Assembly: GCA_025351985.1 (NCBI GenBank)
Contig: JANXUW010000293.1
Coordinates: forward strand, 1 to 6,341
Source: Pseudolysobacter sp.
Lineage (GTDB): Bacteria; Pseudomonadota; Gammaproteobacteria; Xanthomonadales; Rhodanobacteraceae
Reading direction: 5' to 3'
Length of the DNA stretch: 6,341 nucleotides
Shown here: in pieces, positions 1 to 5,848 of the stretch
Position numbering within the stretch: position 1 is the first letter of the stretch
How the letters are laid out: each line of letters opens with the position of its first letter
Notes under the pieces: generated by a model
What the model saw: the letters and a program-made list of their open reading frames with translations, nothing else
The model's database searches: none
Told to the model about the DNA's origin: nothing
Translations under genes and position numbers: made by a program

Positions 1-428
1 CGCGTGAACAGCTCGTTTTCCTGCGCATCGAACGCATGAAAACGCATGCCGTTGGAGTGGTACGGCAGCTTCTGGCGCTTGTTGAAAATCAGGTCGCGCT
101 TTTCATCGAACGCGATCGACAAGGTCGGATTCAGTTGCAGCCGTTTGTCAGCGCGGATGCGCGCGAGTCGTGCGTTGATGCTGTCGACATCGACCTTGTC
201 CGGCTCGTCGCCTTCGAGCCCGAGCATGATCGCCTTGTCGGTGCCGTGGCCGCGCCCGGTATGCGCGAGCGAGCCGAACAATTCGCAGCGCAGGCGCACG
301 GTCTGTTCGAGCTGGCCGCGCTCGATCAGGCGGAACACAAAACGATGCGCCGCGCGCATCGGCCCCACGGTATGCGACGACGACGGCCCGATGCCGATCT
401 TGAACAGGTCGAAAACACTGACAGCCAT
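1..428 (-). CDS. sdaA: L-serine ammonia-lyase (L-serine dehydratase), N-terminal part, cut by window edge
   Basis: This enzyme deaminates L-serine to pyruvate and ammonia in the cytoplasm, using a [4Fe-4S] cluster. The visible 142 codons open with MAVSVFDLFKIGIG, followed by the family hallmark GPSSSHTVGP at residues 14-23. Later come GSLAHTGRGHGTDKA and a GLEGDEPDKVDVDSI stretch, then a YHSNGMRFHAFD segment. All of these line up in order with the start of E. coli SdaA/SdaB from memory. This is the amino-terminal (beta-type) domain of the single-chain enzyme, usually about 455-460 aa. The cluster-binding cysteines lie in the missing C-terminal part and cannot be checked. The ATG at 428 is preceded by AGGA about 9 bases upstream. 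The gene is divergent from the glutaredoxin-like gene at 494. Confidence 0.95.
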   Translation of the reverse strand, partial: MAVSVFDLFKIGIGPSSSHTVGPMRAAHRFVFRLIERGQLEQTVRLRCELFGSLAHTGRGHGTDKAIMLGLEGDEPDKVDVDSINARLARIRADKRLQLNPTLSIAFDEKRDLIFNKRQKLPYHSNGMRFHAFDAQENELFT

Positions 429-443
429 TGCGAGGTTCCTGCG

Positions 444-461
444 TAAGCGCGAAAACGCTTA
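444..461. promoter_or_regulatory. Small inverted repeat in the sdaA / glutaredoxin-like divergent region
   Basis: TAAGCG and CGCTTA form a perfect 6-bp inverted repeat around a 6-base centre (CGAAAA). It starts at the edge of the candidate sdaA -10 box and covers its presumed transcript start. That position fits an operator for a dimeric regulator or a small leader hairpin. No regulator can be named, and a 6-bp repeat could arise by chance. Confidence 0.25.
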
Positions 462-466
462 TTCTA
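461..466 (-). promoter_or_regulatory. Candidate -10 box for sdaA (TAGAAT)
   Basis: Reading the minus strand, TAGAAT matches the sigma-70 -10 consensus at five of six positions. It would place the transcript start near 455, giving a leader of about 27 nt before the sdaA ATG at 428. No convincing -35 box is visible at the expected distance (around 484-489), so this is a motif call only. Confidence 0.4.
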
Positions 467-493
467 CGCTGAGTTGTTACTCGCGAATTTCCC

Positions 494-721
494 ATGGCAC
501 TGGTTTTGTACGGACGCGGCGATTGCGCGTTGTGTCGGCACGCCGAAGAAGCGCTGCGGCATGCGGATGTCGTTGCCATGCCGATTGACATCGACAGCAA
601 TGCGACACTCGAAGTCCGTTACGGCGAACGCATTCCGGTATTGCGCAAAGAAGACGACGGCGCGGAACTGGATTGGCCGTTCGATGCGTATGCGATCCGC
701 AAATTCTGCGCAGAAAGTTGA
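494..721 (+). CDS. Glutaredoxin-like (DUF836-type) thiol-disulfide protein
   Basis: This is a short 75-aa protein with a minimal thioredoxin fold. It begins MALVLYGRGD and has a CALC motif (C11, C14) after the first strand, where glutaredoxin-like proteins carry their redox cysteines. RIPVL at residues 46-50 contains the expected cis-proline (P48) after the conserved YGE. ELDWPFD near the end is typical of the glutaredoxin-like DUF836 family (PF05768). The length fits the family, usually about 75-90 aa. It is probably a cytoplasmic dithiol oxidoreductase with an unknown partner. No clear Shine-Dalgarno precedes the ATG, but a later start would cut into the first strand and the CxxC. A GAGT/ACTC mini-hairpin at 471-482 lies in the leader. 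The gene is divergent from sdaA and convergent with the GTPase gene ending at 971. Confidence 0.85.
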   Translation: MALVLYGRGDCALCRHAEEALRHADVVAMPIDIDSNATLEVRYGERIPVLRKEDDGAELDWPFDAYAIRKFCAES

Positions 722-758
722 TCGCTAGGAATCGTGCGCAGCAGGTACATCTCTTGCT

Positions 759-790
759 CGTCATCCCAGCGCAGGCTGGGATCCAGTTCT
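759..790 (+). repeat. Dispersed hairpin repeat, unit 1 (GTCATCCC...GGGATCCAG type)
   Basis: This 32-base unit starts CGTCATCCCAGC and ends GGCTGGGATCCAGTTCT. Positions 763-770 and 775-782 form a perfect 8-bp stem (ATCCCAGC / GCTGGGAT) with a 4-base loop GCAG. It resembles the GTCATTCC(N)GGAATCCAG repeats dispersed in many proteobacterial genomes (REP-like, or dRS3-like in Neisseria). It matches unit 3 in inverted orientation at 30 of 32 positions. Confidence 0.85.
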
Positions 791-826
791 CTTCGCAGGC
801 TGCGAGAACCAGAAATCGCTTGTGCT

Positions 827-857
827 CATCATCCCGTATGGCTGGGATTCCAATTGG
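827..857 (+). repeat. Dispersed hairpin repeat, unit 2 (degenerate)
   Basis: This is a second copy in the same orientation as unit 1. It shares TCATCCC at 829-835, GGCTGGGAT at 840-848 and CCA-TT at 850-855. The left arm and loop are altered and shortened (GTAT in place of the AGCGCA of unit 1). Only a 5-bp stem remains (ATCCC 831-835 / GGGAT 844-848), so it looks like an eroded unit. Confidence 0.65.
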
Positions 858-873
858 CTTCGCGCATCAACGA

Positions 874-905
874 AGAACTGGATTCCAGCCTGCGCTGGAA
901 TGACG
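874..905 (-). repeat. Dispersed hairpin repeat, unit 3 (inverted copy)
   Basis: This unit is the reverse complement of unit 1 apart from two bases. Its stem is ATTCCAGC (882-889) with GCTGGAAT (894-901) around loop CTGC. The two differences from unit 1 fall at paired stem positions, a T-A pair here and a C-G pair there, so base pairing is kept. Units 1 and 3 together form a 32-bp inverted repeat separated by 83 bp. It lies between two convergent genes, where it could help block read-through from either side. Confidence 0.85.
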
Positions 906-970
906 GCATATTTGAAAGCCCGGCTATCGAGTTTTCGGCGACTCGGGAAAGCGAGGATAATCGACGCGAG

Positions 971-2350
971 TCACGAATTCGTGCGCAACTTTTGCAGAAT
1001 CGCGCCGCGTGCTTCACGCAAAATCGAATCGCGATCGAGGCTCGCGACGATATCCGCCACCACGCGTTTGGCGCCGAGTTCGCCCCACGATTTTCCCTGG
1101 ATCAGGTAACGCTCGGCGGCGCGCCCGACCAGCTCGGTCGCATACCACGCCAATGCGCCTTGCGCGCCGGCCGTGACGACGGTGGAAAATCCGGCGCTGA
1201 GTCCTTTCAACGCGGAGGCGACCAGATGCACGCCCCAGATCGCGCTCATCAGTGCGACCAGTTGCGCGGCAATCGTCGCGAGCAAGGTGCCGGCTTCGGC
1301 ACGCGTCAGCGGCAGGCCGTAAACTTTTGCCAGATGCACCACCATCGCGCCGTCGAGCGATGCGGCGGCGAGCAGGTCCGCCACTGGAATCGGATTCAAC
1401 GCCACCGCCACGCCTTTCGCGATGCAATAATTTCGGATTACACGTTCGGCAAGTTGGTGCCGTGCGGCGGCGATGCGCGCGCTGACGTTGTCGCTGAGGC
1501 GACCGGCGAACAAGCTTGCATTCAACGCGGATAAGGTCTTGCCTTCGCGCTCACAGATCGCGAAAACGCGCGCGGTAAGATCGATGACGTCGGCTGGTTG
1601 TTCAGTGCGTGTCTCGTGTTCGACGCCATTCGCATCGACCTGCACAACGATGCGTTCGGCAGGACGCGCCGCCGCGGCGACCACATCCTCGGCGCGCACC
1701 AATCCGTGCGCATGCTCGCGCAAACGTGCCAGCAAGCGTTCTCGTTCAGTTGTGCTGTAGCGATCCGCTTTGTTCAGCACCAGCATCAGCGGGCGCTGCG
1801 TTTGTGCGAGCGTGCGCAGCGCAGCGAGTTCGGTCGAGGTCATGTCGCCATCGACGACGAAAATCACTAGATCGCTGATGCCGGCGACATCGAACGCGAG
1901 GCGTTCGCGCTCCTCGCCGGACAATTCGTTGATGCCGGGTGTATCGATCAGTTGCAGGCCGCTGCCGGCGATTTCGTGCCAGCGCTGGGTCTGCCGCATC
2001 GTGGTCGTGCCGTGCAATACACCGACATCGAATGCGTCGCGGCCGAGCAGCGCATTCGCCAGTGCGGACTTGCCGACGCTGACGCGACCGAATACCGCGA
2101 TATGCAGATCGCCGCGCGTGAGTTTGCCGAGCAGCGCTTCGATTTGCGCAAAATCATCGGCGAGCTGTGCGCGCACGCTATCGGGAATGCTCGGGTCATC
2201 GAGCAACGCGCGCAACGCATCGCTCGCCTGGGCGAGATGCGCTTCGCCGTGCGCGGGATCATTCGGCGCGTTCGCCGTTCCGGCAACGTTCGGCACGCGT
2301 GCTGGCAGCAGGTCGCGCAGACGTTGCCAGATTGAGCGATCCTCGCTCAC
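971..2350 (-). CDS. Era-like GTPase with C-terminal DUF697-like domain (soluble form)
   Basis: A 459-aa P-loop GTPase of the TRAFAC/Era-like type. The N-terminal ~80 residues are hydrophilic and helical. The G domain follows: G1 GRVSVGKS at 88-95, G2 TTT at 115-117, G3 DTPG at 136-139, G4 NKAD at 193-196, and a weak G5 near 222-230. A short insert (233-257, VQVDANGVEHE) follows the G domain. From about 305 the protein resembles DUF697/YcjF-type C-termini, with IAKGVAVALNPIPVADLL and hydrophobic helices to about 410 that could sit on or in a membrane. There is no signal peptide or N-terminal membrane segment. The start is GTG at 2350, 4 bp after the stop codon of the upstream YceI gene, with no good Shine-Dalgarno, so translational coupling is likely. 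The cellular role is unknown. It is the last gene of the cluster. Confidence 0.9.
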   Translation of the reverse strand: MSEDRSIWQRLRDLLPARVPNVAGTANAPNDPAHGEAHLAQASDALRALLDDPSIPDSVRAQLADDFAQIEALLGKLTRGDLHIAVFGRVSVGKSALANALLGRDAFDVGVLHGTTTMRQTQRWHEIAGSGLQLIDTPGINELSGEERERLAFDVAGISDLVIFVVDGDMTSTELAALRTLAQTQRPLMLVLNKADRYSTTERERLLARLREHAHGLVRAEDVVAAAARPAERIVVQVDANGVEHETRTEQPADVIDLTARVFAICEREGKTLSALNASLFAGRLSDNVSARIAAARHQLAERVIRNYCIAKGVAVALNPIPVADLLAAASLDGAMVVHLAKVYGLPLTRAEAGTLLATIAAQLVALMSAIWGVHLVASALKGLSAGFSTVVTAGAQGALAWYATELVGRAAERYLIQGKSWGELGAKRVVADIVASLDRDSILREARGAILQKLRTNS

Positions 2351-2354
2351 GCGA

Positions 2355-2912
2355 TCAGCCGGCTTTGGCGGTCAGGCTCAAATGCGCATGTACCAGCACG
2401 TCGGCGCCGATGATCGAAGTGTCCTTCCAGTCGCCGCTGCCGACGTCGAAATCGAGGCGATTGAGTTTGGTATCGGCATCGAGTGTGGCCTTGTCGCCGG
2501 CCTCGCTGAACTTCACTTTCAAGGTGACCGGCTTGGACTTGTCGCGCACGGTCAAGGTACCGTCGGCTTCGATGCTGCCATCGGCGGCTTTGCGAAAAGC
2601 ACTCGTGACGAAATGCGCTTTCGGGAATTTTGCGAAGTCGAAAAATTCCTTGTCCTTGAGGCTGCCATCGCGTTCTTCGTTGGCGGTATTGACACTGGCC
2701 ACATCCACCGTGACGTCGAACTTCGCCTTGCTCAGGTCGGCCGCATCGAAGCTGATGACGGCGTCGAATTTCTTGAACTGGCCTTCGAACTTTTCGTTCT
2801 GGTAGGTGCCGCTGAAACCGAGTTTGCTGGCCGCCGCATCGGTGGACCAATCGCGTGCGCCGGCGCTGGCGCAGAAACCAGAAGCGAGAACAAAAAGCAG
2901 GACGGTTTTCAT
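2355..2912 (-). CDS. YceI family periplasmic isoprenoid-binding protein (canonical)
   Basis: This 185-aa secreted protein starts with a signal peptide (MKTVLLFVLASGFCASAGA) and a likely cleavage site after A19. The mature part follows the YceI/lipocalin-like pattern (PF04264): SKLGFSGTYQNEKFEGQFKKF early, then VDVASVNTANEERDGSLKD, FFDFAKFPKAHFVT, and GTLTVRDKSKPVTLKVKF. Family members form a beta-barrel that holds a long isoprenoid such as ubiquinone in the periplasm. The ATG at 2912 overlaps the stop codon of the b561 gene as ATGA. It is preceded by GAGGT inside that gene, which decides this start over the longer frame beginning at 3005. Length is normal for the family, about 190 aa. It probably works with the adjacent b561. 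Confidence 0.94.
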   Translation of the reverse strand: MKTVLLFVLASGFCASAGARDWSTDAAASKLGFSGTYQNEKFEGQFKKFDAVISFDAADLSKAKFDVTVDVASVNTANEERDGSLKDKEFFDFAKFPKAHFVTSAFRKAADGSIEADGTLTVRDKSKPVTLKVKFSEAGDKATLDADTKLNRLDFDVGSGDWKDTSIIGADVLVHAHLSLTAKAG

Positions 2913-3541
2913 GATTTTACCTCGGTCGGTGATGACGAATTTGGGGTGGAATGGGTAGCAGTCATTGCGGGCGGCGGCGAGGATTTTTCCGCGCGCGTGC
3001 CCCATGGCAACATGCGTCGCAACGTGGAATCGCGATCAATGAAATGATGTTTGAGCGCGCCGCCCGCGTGCAGAACGAATGCGACCAGCAACACCCAGAA
3101 CAGGATCAAATGGGTGATGCCGGCGATTGCCTTGAGCGCGGGATTTTCACCGTCGGTCAAGCTCGGCACATGAAACAGGCCGAACCATTGCAGCGGGAAA
3201 TTGCCGGCCGAATTGAACAGCCAGCCCGACAGCGGCATCAGCAGCATCACGCCATATAGCGCGATATGCACGCCGCGCGCAGCGACTGCTTGCCAGTGCG
3301 GCATCGGCAACTCCGACGGGCGGCGGTCGAACTGGCGCCACAAGATGCGCAGCAGCACGAGCGCAAGAATCGTCAGGCCGATGGATTTATGCAACGCGTA
3401 AATCTTGATCTTGCCCGGCGCATTCGGCAGCCACGTCATGTACCAGCCGAGAAAACCCATGCCGATAATGAGCAGTGCGAGTATCCAGTGGAACGCCTTG
3501 TTGATGCTGCCCCAGGCGTGGTCAGTGTTGCGTATCGGCAT
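2909..3541 (-). CDS. Cytochrome b561 (CybB-type) dihaem membrane protein
   Basis: A 210-aa inner-membrane protein with four hydrophobic helices at about 16-36, 50-70, 90-110 and 140-160. The likely haem b ligands are H18 (AFHW), H51 (ALHKSIG), H144 (GITHL) and H158 (VLHAGGALKHH). Their spacing matches the four ligands of E. coli CybB as remembered (H13, H47, H137, H151). The family moves electrons between periplasmic donors and the quinone pool, and E. coli CybB is a superoxide:ubiquinone oxidoreductase. The start is ATG at 3541, with AAGGAG about 8 bases upstream. The longer frame from 3589 lacks such a site. About 30 hydrophilic residues follow helix 4 (GTRAEKSSPPP to the end), and their codons carry the ribosome-binding site of the next YceI gene. 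The gene overlaps the upstream YceI gene by 20 bp and the downstream one by 4 bp. Confidence 0.94.
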   Translation of the reverse strand: MPIRNTDHAWGSINKAFHWILALLIIGMGFLGWYMTWLPNAPGKIKIYALHKSIGLTILALVLLRILWRQFDRRPSELPMPHWQAVAARGVHIALYGVMLLMPLSGWLFNSAGNFPLQWFGLFHVPSLTDGENPALKAIAGITHLILFWVLLVAFVLHAGGALKHHFIDRDSTLRRMLPWGTRAEKSSPPPAMTATHSTPNSSSPTEVKS

Positions 3542-4214
3542 CGTGGTTCTCCTTGGGTGTGGGTAAATTTTGTGGCAGATTTTCAGCAACTGGCGCAGGT
3601 TCGGGTTGCACGGATTCGCCGGCGTGGCGATCGCGGAAACCTTCGGCTTCGATGCGCAGTTCGACCTCGTCGCTGACCACTTGCAGGTAACGGTCCATGC
3701 CGAAATCGCTGCGCTTTATTTTTACCGTCGCGGAAAATCCGGCGATGCGTTTGAACGTGTACGGATGCACGCCGGCCTTGTTGAAGGTGAACGGCAAATC
3801 CATTTTCAGCGTCTTGCCATGCAGGATCAACTGGCCGTGCGCGACGCCGGTTTGCGCGCCGTTTTTGTCGCTGGTTTTTTCCACGCGCTGGCTGATGAAA
3901 CGTGCCGTCGGATAACGTTTTGCATCGAGAAATTCACCGGATTTCACGCGTGTCTCCCATTCCGCATCACCGAGATTCAGCGAGTCGATGTCGATCACCA
4001 CATCCACATGCGCGCTGCTCCAGTCTTTGCTGTCGAAACTGAAATTTCCCGCCGACACATGCAAGCGCCCGCAGGGTTTTGAAAATCCCAGATGACCTGT
4101 GCAGAAAAAAATCTGCGTATGCACCGGATCGAAACTGTAGGTGTCCGCATCCGCCCACGCGTTCACGCCGCACAGCAGCAGTGGCAGCAATAAAAATCCG
4201 CGAACATTTTTCAT
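3522..4214 (-). CDS. YceI family periplasmic protein with two extra cysteines and a proline-rich tail
   Basis: This 230-aa secreted protein has a signal peptide (MKNVRGFLLLPLLLCGVNAWA) with a likely cut after A21. The YceI domain follows: TYSFDPVHTQIFF, HLGFSKPCGRLHVSAGNFSF, VDVVIDIDSLNLGDAEWE, FLDAKRYPTARFIS, GQLILHGKTLKMDLPFTFN and IKRSDFGMDRYLQVVSDEVEL. It differs from its neighbour at 2355 by two cysteines (C38 and C48) around HLGFS, which could form a disulfide in the periplasm. It also has about 35 extra C-terminal residues rich in proline, asparagine and histidine (from about QPEPAPVAENL). The tail codons overlap the start and ribosome-binding site of the b561 gene. The ATG at 4214 was chosen because the signal peptide begins there. 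The longer frame to 4343 would run into the upstream GTPase gene. No good Shine-Dalgarno is visible. Confidence 0.93.
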   Translation of the reverse strand: MKNVRGFLLLPLLLCGVNAWADADTYSFDPVHTQIFFCTGHLGFSKPCGRLHVSAGNFSFDSKDWSSAHVDVVIDIDSLNLGDAEWETRVKSGEFLDAKRYPTARFISQRVEKTSDKNGAQTGVAHGQLILHGKTLKMDLPFTFNKAGVHPYTFKRIAGFSATVKIKRSDFGMDRYLQVVSDEVELRIEAEGFRDRHAGESVQPEPAPVAENLPQNLPTPKENHDADTQH

Positions 4215-4258
4215 GGCGTAGCTTGGCAGAGAAGACGAAGACAGCACAACGGAACTCG

Positions 4259-4288
4259 ATGAAAACTCTGTTGCACGAGAGGAATCAA
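4259..4288 (-). promoter_or_regulatory. Weak candidate promoter ahead of the YceI-b561-YceI-GTPase genes
   Basis: The 100-bp gap between the upstream GTPase stop codon and the YceI start at 4214 contains, on the minus strand, TTGATT (4288-4283) and TTTCAT (4264-4259) separated by 18 bp. Each matches four of six consensus bases. The stretch from here to the start codon is pyrimidine-rich and lacks a Shine-Dalgarno. A 5-bp hairpin (4290-4294 / 4304-4308) just after the GTPase stop codon has no T-tract. The downstream genes could have their own start or be co-transcribed with the GTPase. Confidence 0.2.
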
Positions 4289-4314
4289 TGCTTGTAACCG
4301 AAGCAAGCGCCAGT

Positions 4315-5799
4315 TTATTCCTGATGTTCTTCCTTGCGTGCACTCATCGCCAATGCGGCGATTTCGCGCATGCGTTCGCCACTGGTTTGCGCCAACAGTT
4401 TTTTCAGCGTTGCCGATGCATGCGCCTGATCGAACTGCTGCTGCTCGGCCAGCGTCGTCGCGACCGCACGACCGAGGCTGTCGAAAATCAGGCCGTAGGC
4501 AATCGCATGCACGACGCCGCCGCCGAGCGTGCCGAGGCCCGGAAACGCCTTCATCGCGTTGCCCGCGATCGCGAGCACGATCGCGGTACTCGCGCGCAGG
4601 CTCAGGCTGGCCTGTTTGAGAAACGCATCGATATCGATCTCGCGAATCGCCACATCGTATGTGCGCGCCAGTTCGCGGATCAGCGCGGTAGCGAGTGCGC
4701 CCTGGATCACGAGATCGCTGCCCGGTGCAACCGCAGCCATCGCACCGACGATCGCGCGGCGTGTGTAACGCGTGATCAGTGTTTGCGCCTGGTTGGCGCG
4801 TGTGGTGGTTTCGAGTTCGCTGGCACGTTGCGATAGCGATCCAAGCACCGCGGTTTCGCGCGCCGGTTCCAGCGCTTCGGCGCCGCGTGCGCTGAGTCGC
4901 GTGATCGCGGCGAGCAGTGCATCGATCTGCACCGGTCGCGCGCGCGAGTGTGATTCCTTGCTGCCGTCGGCATGCACTTTTTCGATCTGCTCGCTGCCAC
5001 CGGCGCTGACCAGCACCTGCGCGTCGACCACGTCGCGATAACGCGTGCGCAACGCGGAATCCAGCGCGCTCGCATCGTGTTCGCCGAGTTGATCGATCTT
5101 GTTCAACGCCAGAATCAGCGGCTTGCCGAAACCGTCGAGCCAGCGCAGTTCGGAATCTTGCTCGCGCGTCAGATCGCCCGCGCAAATGTACAACACCAGA
5201 TGCGCGCGCAAGGCCTCGTCGCGTGCGAGTGCTTCGCGTGCTGCGGCATCCGCCTCGCGCGTGCCGGGCACATCCGACAACACCACGTCGCGACCGTTTT
5301 TCAGCGTGCTGCGGTAATGTTCCACCGCGCGCGTCGTGCCGCCGAGCACATCGACCTGTGCGTGTGCGCCGGGTGCGAGTGCGCGAATCACGCTGCTTTT
5401 GCCAGCGCTGATTTCACCGAAGACCGCGACATAGACATCGCCTTCGTGACGGCGTTTGTCGAGTTCACGCAACTCGGCTTCGAGCTGGCTGGTATCGGCG
5501 CGCTGTTGTTCGAGGCGCGTGATGCGCTCCTCGATTTCCGGCCGTGTCGGTGCGCTCACCGGCTTCTGTCTGCGCGCGCGCGGATGCAGCACGCGCCAGC
5601 CGAGCCAGATGCCGCCACCGGTCACCATTGCGACCAGCAATCCGAGGCCAATGTTCAGCCAGGTCGGCAGGTCACTGAGTTCGTGCCACAACGCCACCGC
5701 ACTGCGCAGCGTGCCGAGCAGCATCCACAACAACGCGGCCAGCAACAAGGCCACGATAGCGAGAGTCAGCAGGCGCATGCGGCGGTTGGTTTGAGTCAT
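4315..5799 (-). CDS. Membrane-anchored Era-like GTPase with C-terminal DUF697-like domain
   Basis: A 494-aa GTPase. Two membrane helices lie at about 10-32 and 48-70, so the N-terminus forms a hairpin anchor in the inner membrane. A charged helical or coiled-coil linker follows (86-118, EIEERITRLEQQRADTS...). The G domain shows G1 GEISAGKS at 128-135, G2 TT at 155-156, G3 DVPG at 176-179, G4 NKID at 233-236 and G5 SA at 265-266. An insert (271-291, EKVHADGSKES...RARP) precedes a C-terminal helical part with alanine-rich hydrophobic stretches (about 340-440: AIVGAMAAVAPGSDLVIQGAL and later helices) typical of DUF697/YcjF-like proteins. The ATG at 5799 has no Shine-Dalgarno, and a TAGAAT box ends 6 bases upstream. 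M8 (ATG at 5778) is an alternative start. The function is unknown. Family members are often linked to the envelope or stress. Confidence 0.9.
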   Translation of the reverse strand: MTQTNRRMRLLTLAIVALLLAALLWMLLGTLRSAVALWHELSDLPTWLNIGLGLLVAMVTGGGIWLGWRVLHPRARRQKPVSAPTRPEIEERITRLEQQRADTSQLEAELRELDKRRHEGDVYVAVFGEISAGKSSVIRALAPGAHAQVDVLGGTTRAVEHYRSTLKNGRDVVLSDVPGTREADAAAREALARDEALRAHLVLYICAGDLTREQDSELRWLDGFGKPLILALNKIDQLGEHDASALDSALRTRYRDVVDAQVLVSAGGSEQIEKVHADGSKESHSRARPVQIDALLAAITRLSARGAEALEPARETAVLGSLSQRASELETTTRANQAQTLITRYTRRAIVGAMAAVAPGSDLVIQGALATALIRELARTYDVAIREIDIDAFLKQASLSLRASTAIVLAIAGNAMKAFPGLGTLGGGVVHAIAYGLIFDSLGRAVATTLAEQQQFDQAHASATLKKLLAQTSGERMREIAALAMSARKEEHQE

Positions 5800-5805
5800 T
5801 GCGGC

Positions 5806-5811
5806 ATTCTA
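5806..5811 (-). promoter_or_regulatory. Candidate -10 box (TAGAAT) abutting the membrane GTPase start
   Basis: On the minus strand TAGAAT lies 6 bases before the GTPase ATG at 5799. Transcription would begin about 7 bases downstream of the box, at or next to the ATG. The message would then be leaderless, or translation would begin at the internal ATG at 5778. No strong -35 box is visible at 5829-5834. Confidence 0.35.
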
Positions 5812-5848
5812 ACCAGATCCGCATTGCGCGCAGTAGCTCACCGACTTC

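Larger units (their letters stand above)
722..970. other. Convergent intergenic region holding the repeat cluster
   Basis: The glutaredoxin-like gene ends at 721 and the GTPase gene ends at 971 on the other strand, so this is a 3'-to-3' junction. Its main content is the three repeat units. A 5-bp hairpin (CGAGT 928-932 / ACTCG 941-945) lies downstream of the GTPase stop codon, but it has no T-tract and is not a convincing intrinsic terminator. Open frames crossing this region run into the antisense of the GTPase gene and look spurious. Confidence 0.6.

Noticed and set aside
36..588. Plus-strand open frames at the left end
   Set aside because: They are antisense to sdaA, whose GPSSSHTVGP signature is unambiguous on the minus strand.
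759..905. CRISPR-like array
   Set aside because: There are three repeat units of unequal quality, one inverted, with irregular spacing and no cas genes nearby. This fits dispersed hairpin repeats, not an array.
734..1534. 266-codon plus-strand open frame starting in the repeat region
   Set aside because: It starts in the hairpin repeats and continues antisense to the GTPase DUF697-like part. The translation is rich in Arg/Gln/Ala with no domain pattern.
1770..3047. 425-codon plus-strand open frame
   Set aside because: It lies antisense across the GTPase, YceI and the end of b561, all of which have clear motifs on the minus strand. Its translation has no recognisable domain and it has no ribosome-binding site that stands out. 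Long antisense frames are common in GC-rich coding DNA.
4200..4228. Lipoprotein signal in the tailed YceI protein (LLLCG)
   Set aside because: The residue before the cysteine is leucine, not Gly/Ala/Ser, and an ordinary signal-peptidase I site (AWA) follows at residues 19-21.
4211..5185. 324-codon minus-strand open frame
   Set aside because: It is an alternate frame of the membrane GTPase gene, an Arg-rich shadow without motifs. The GTPase frame carries all five G motifs.
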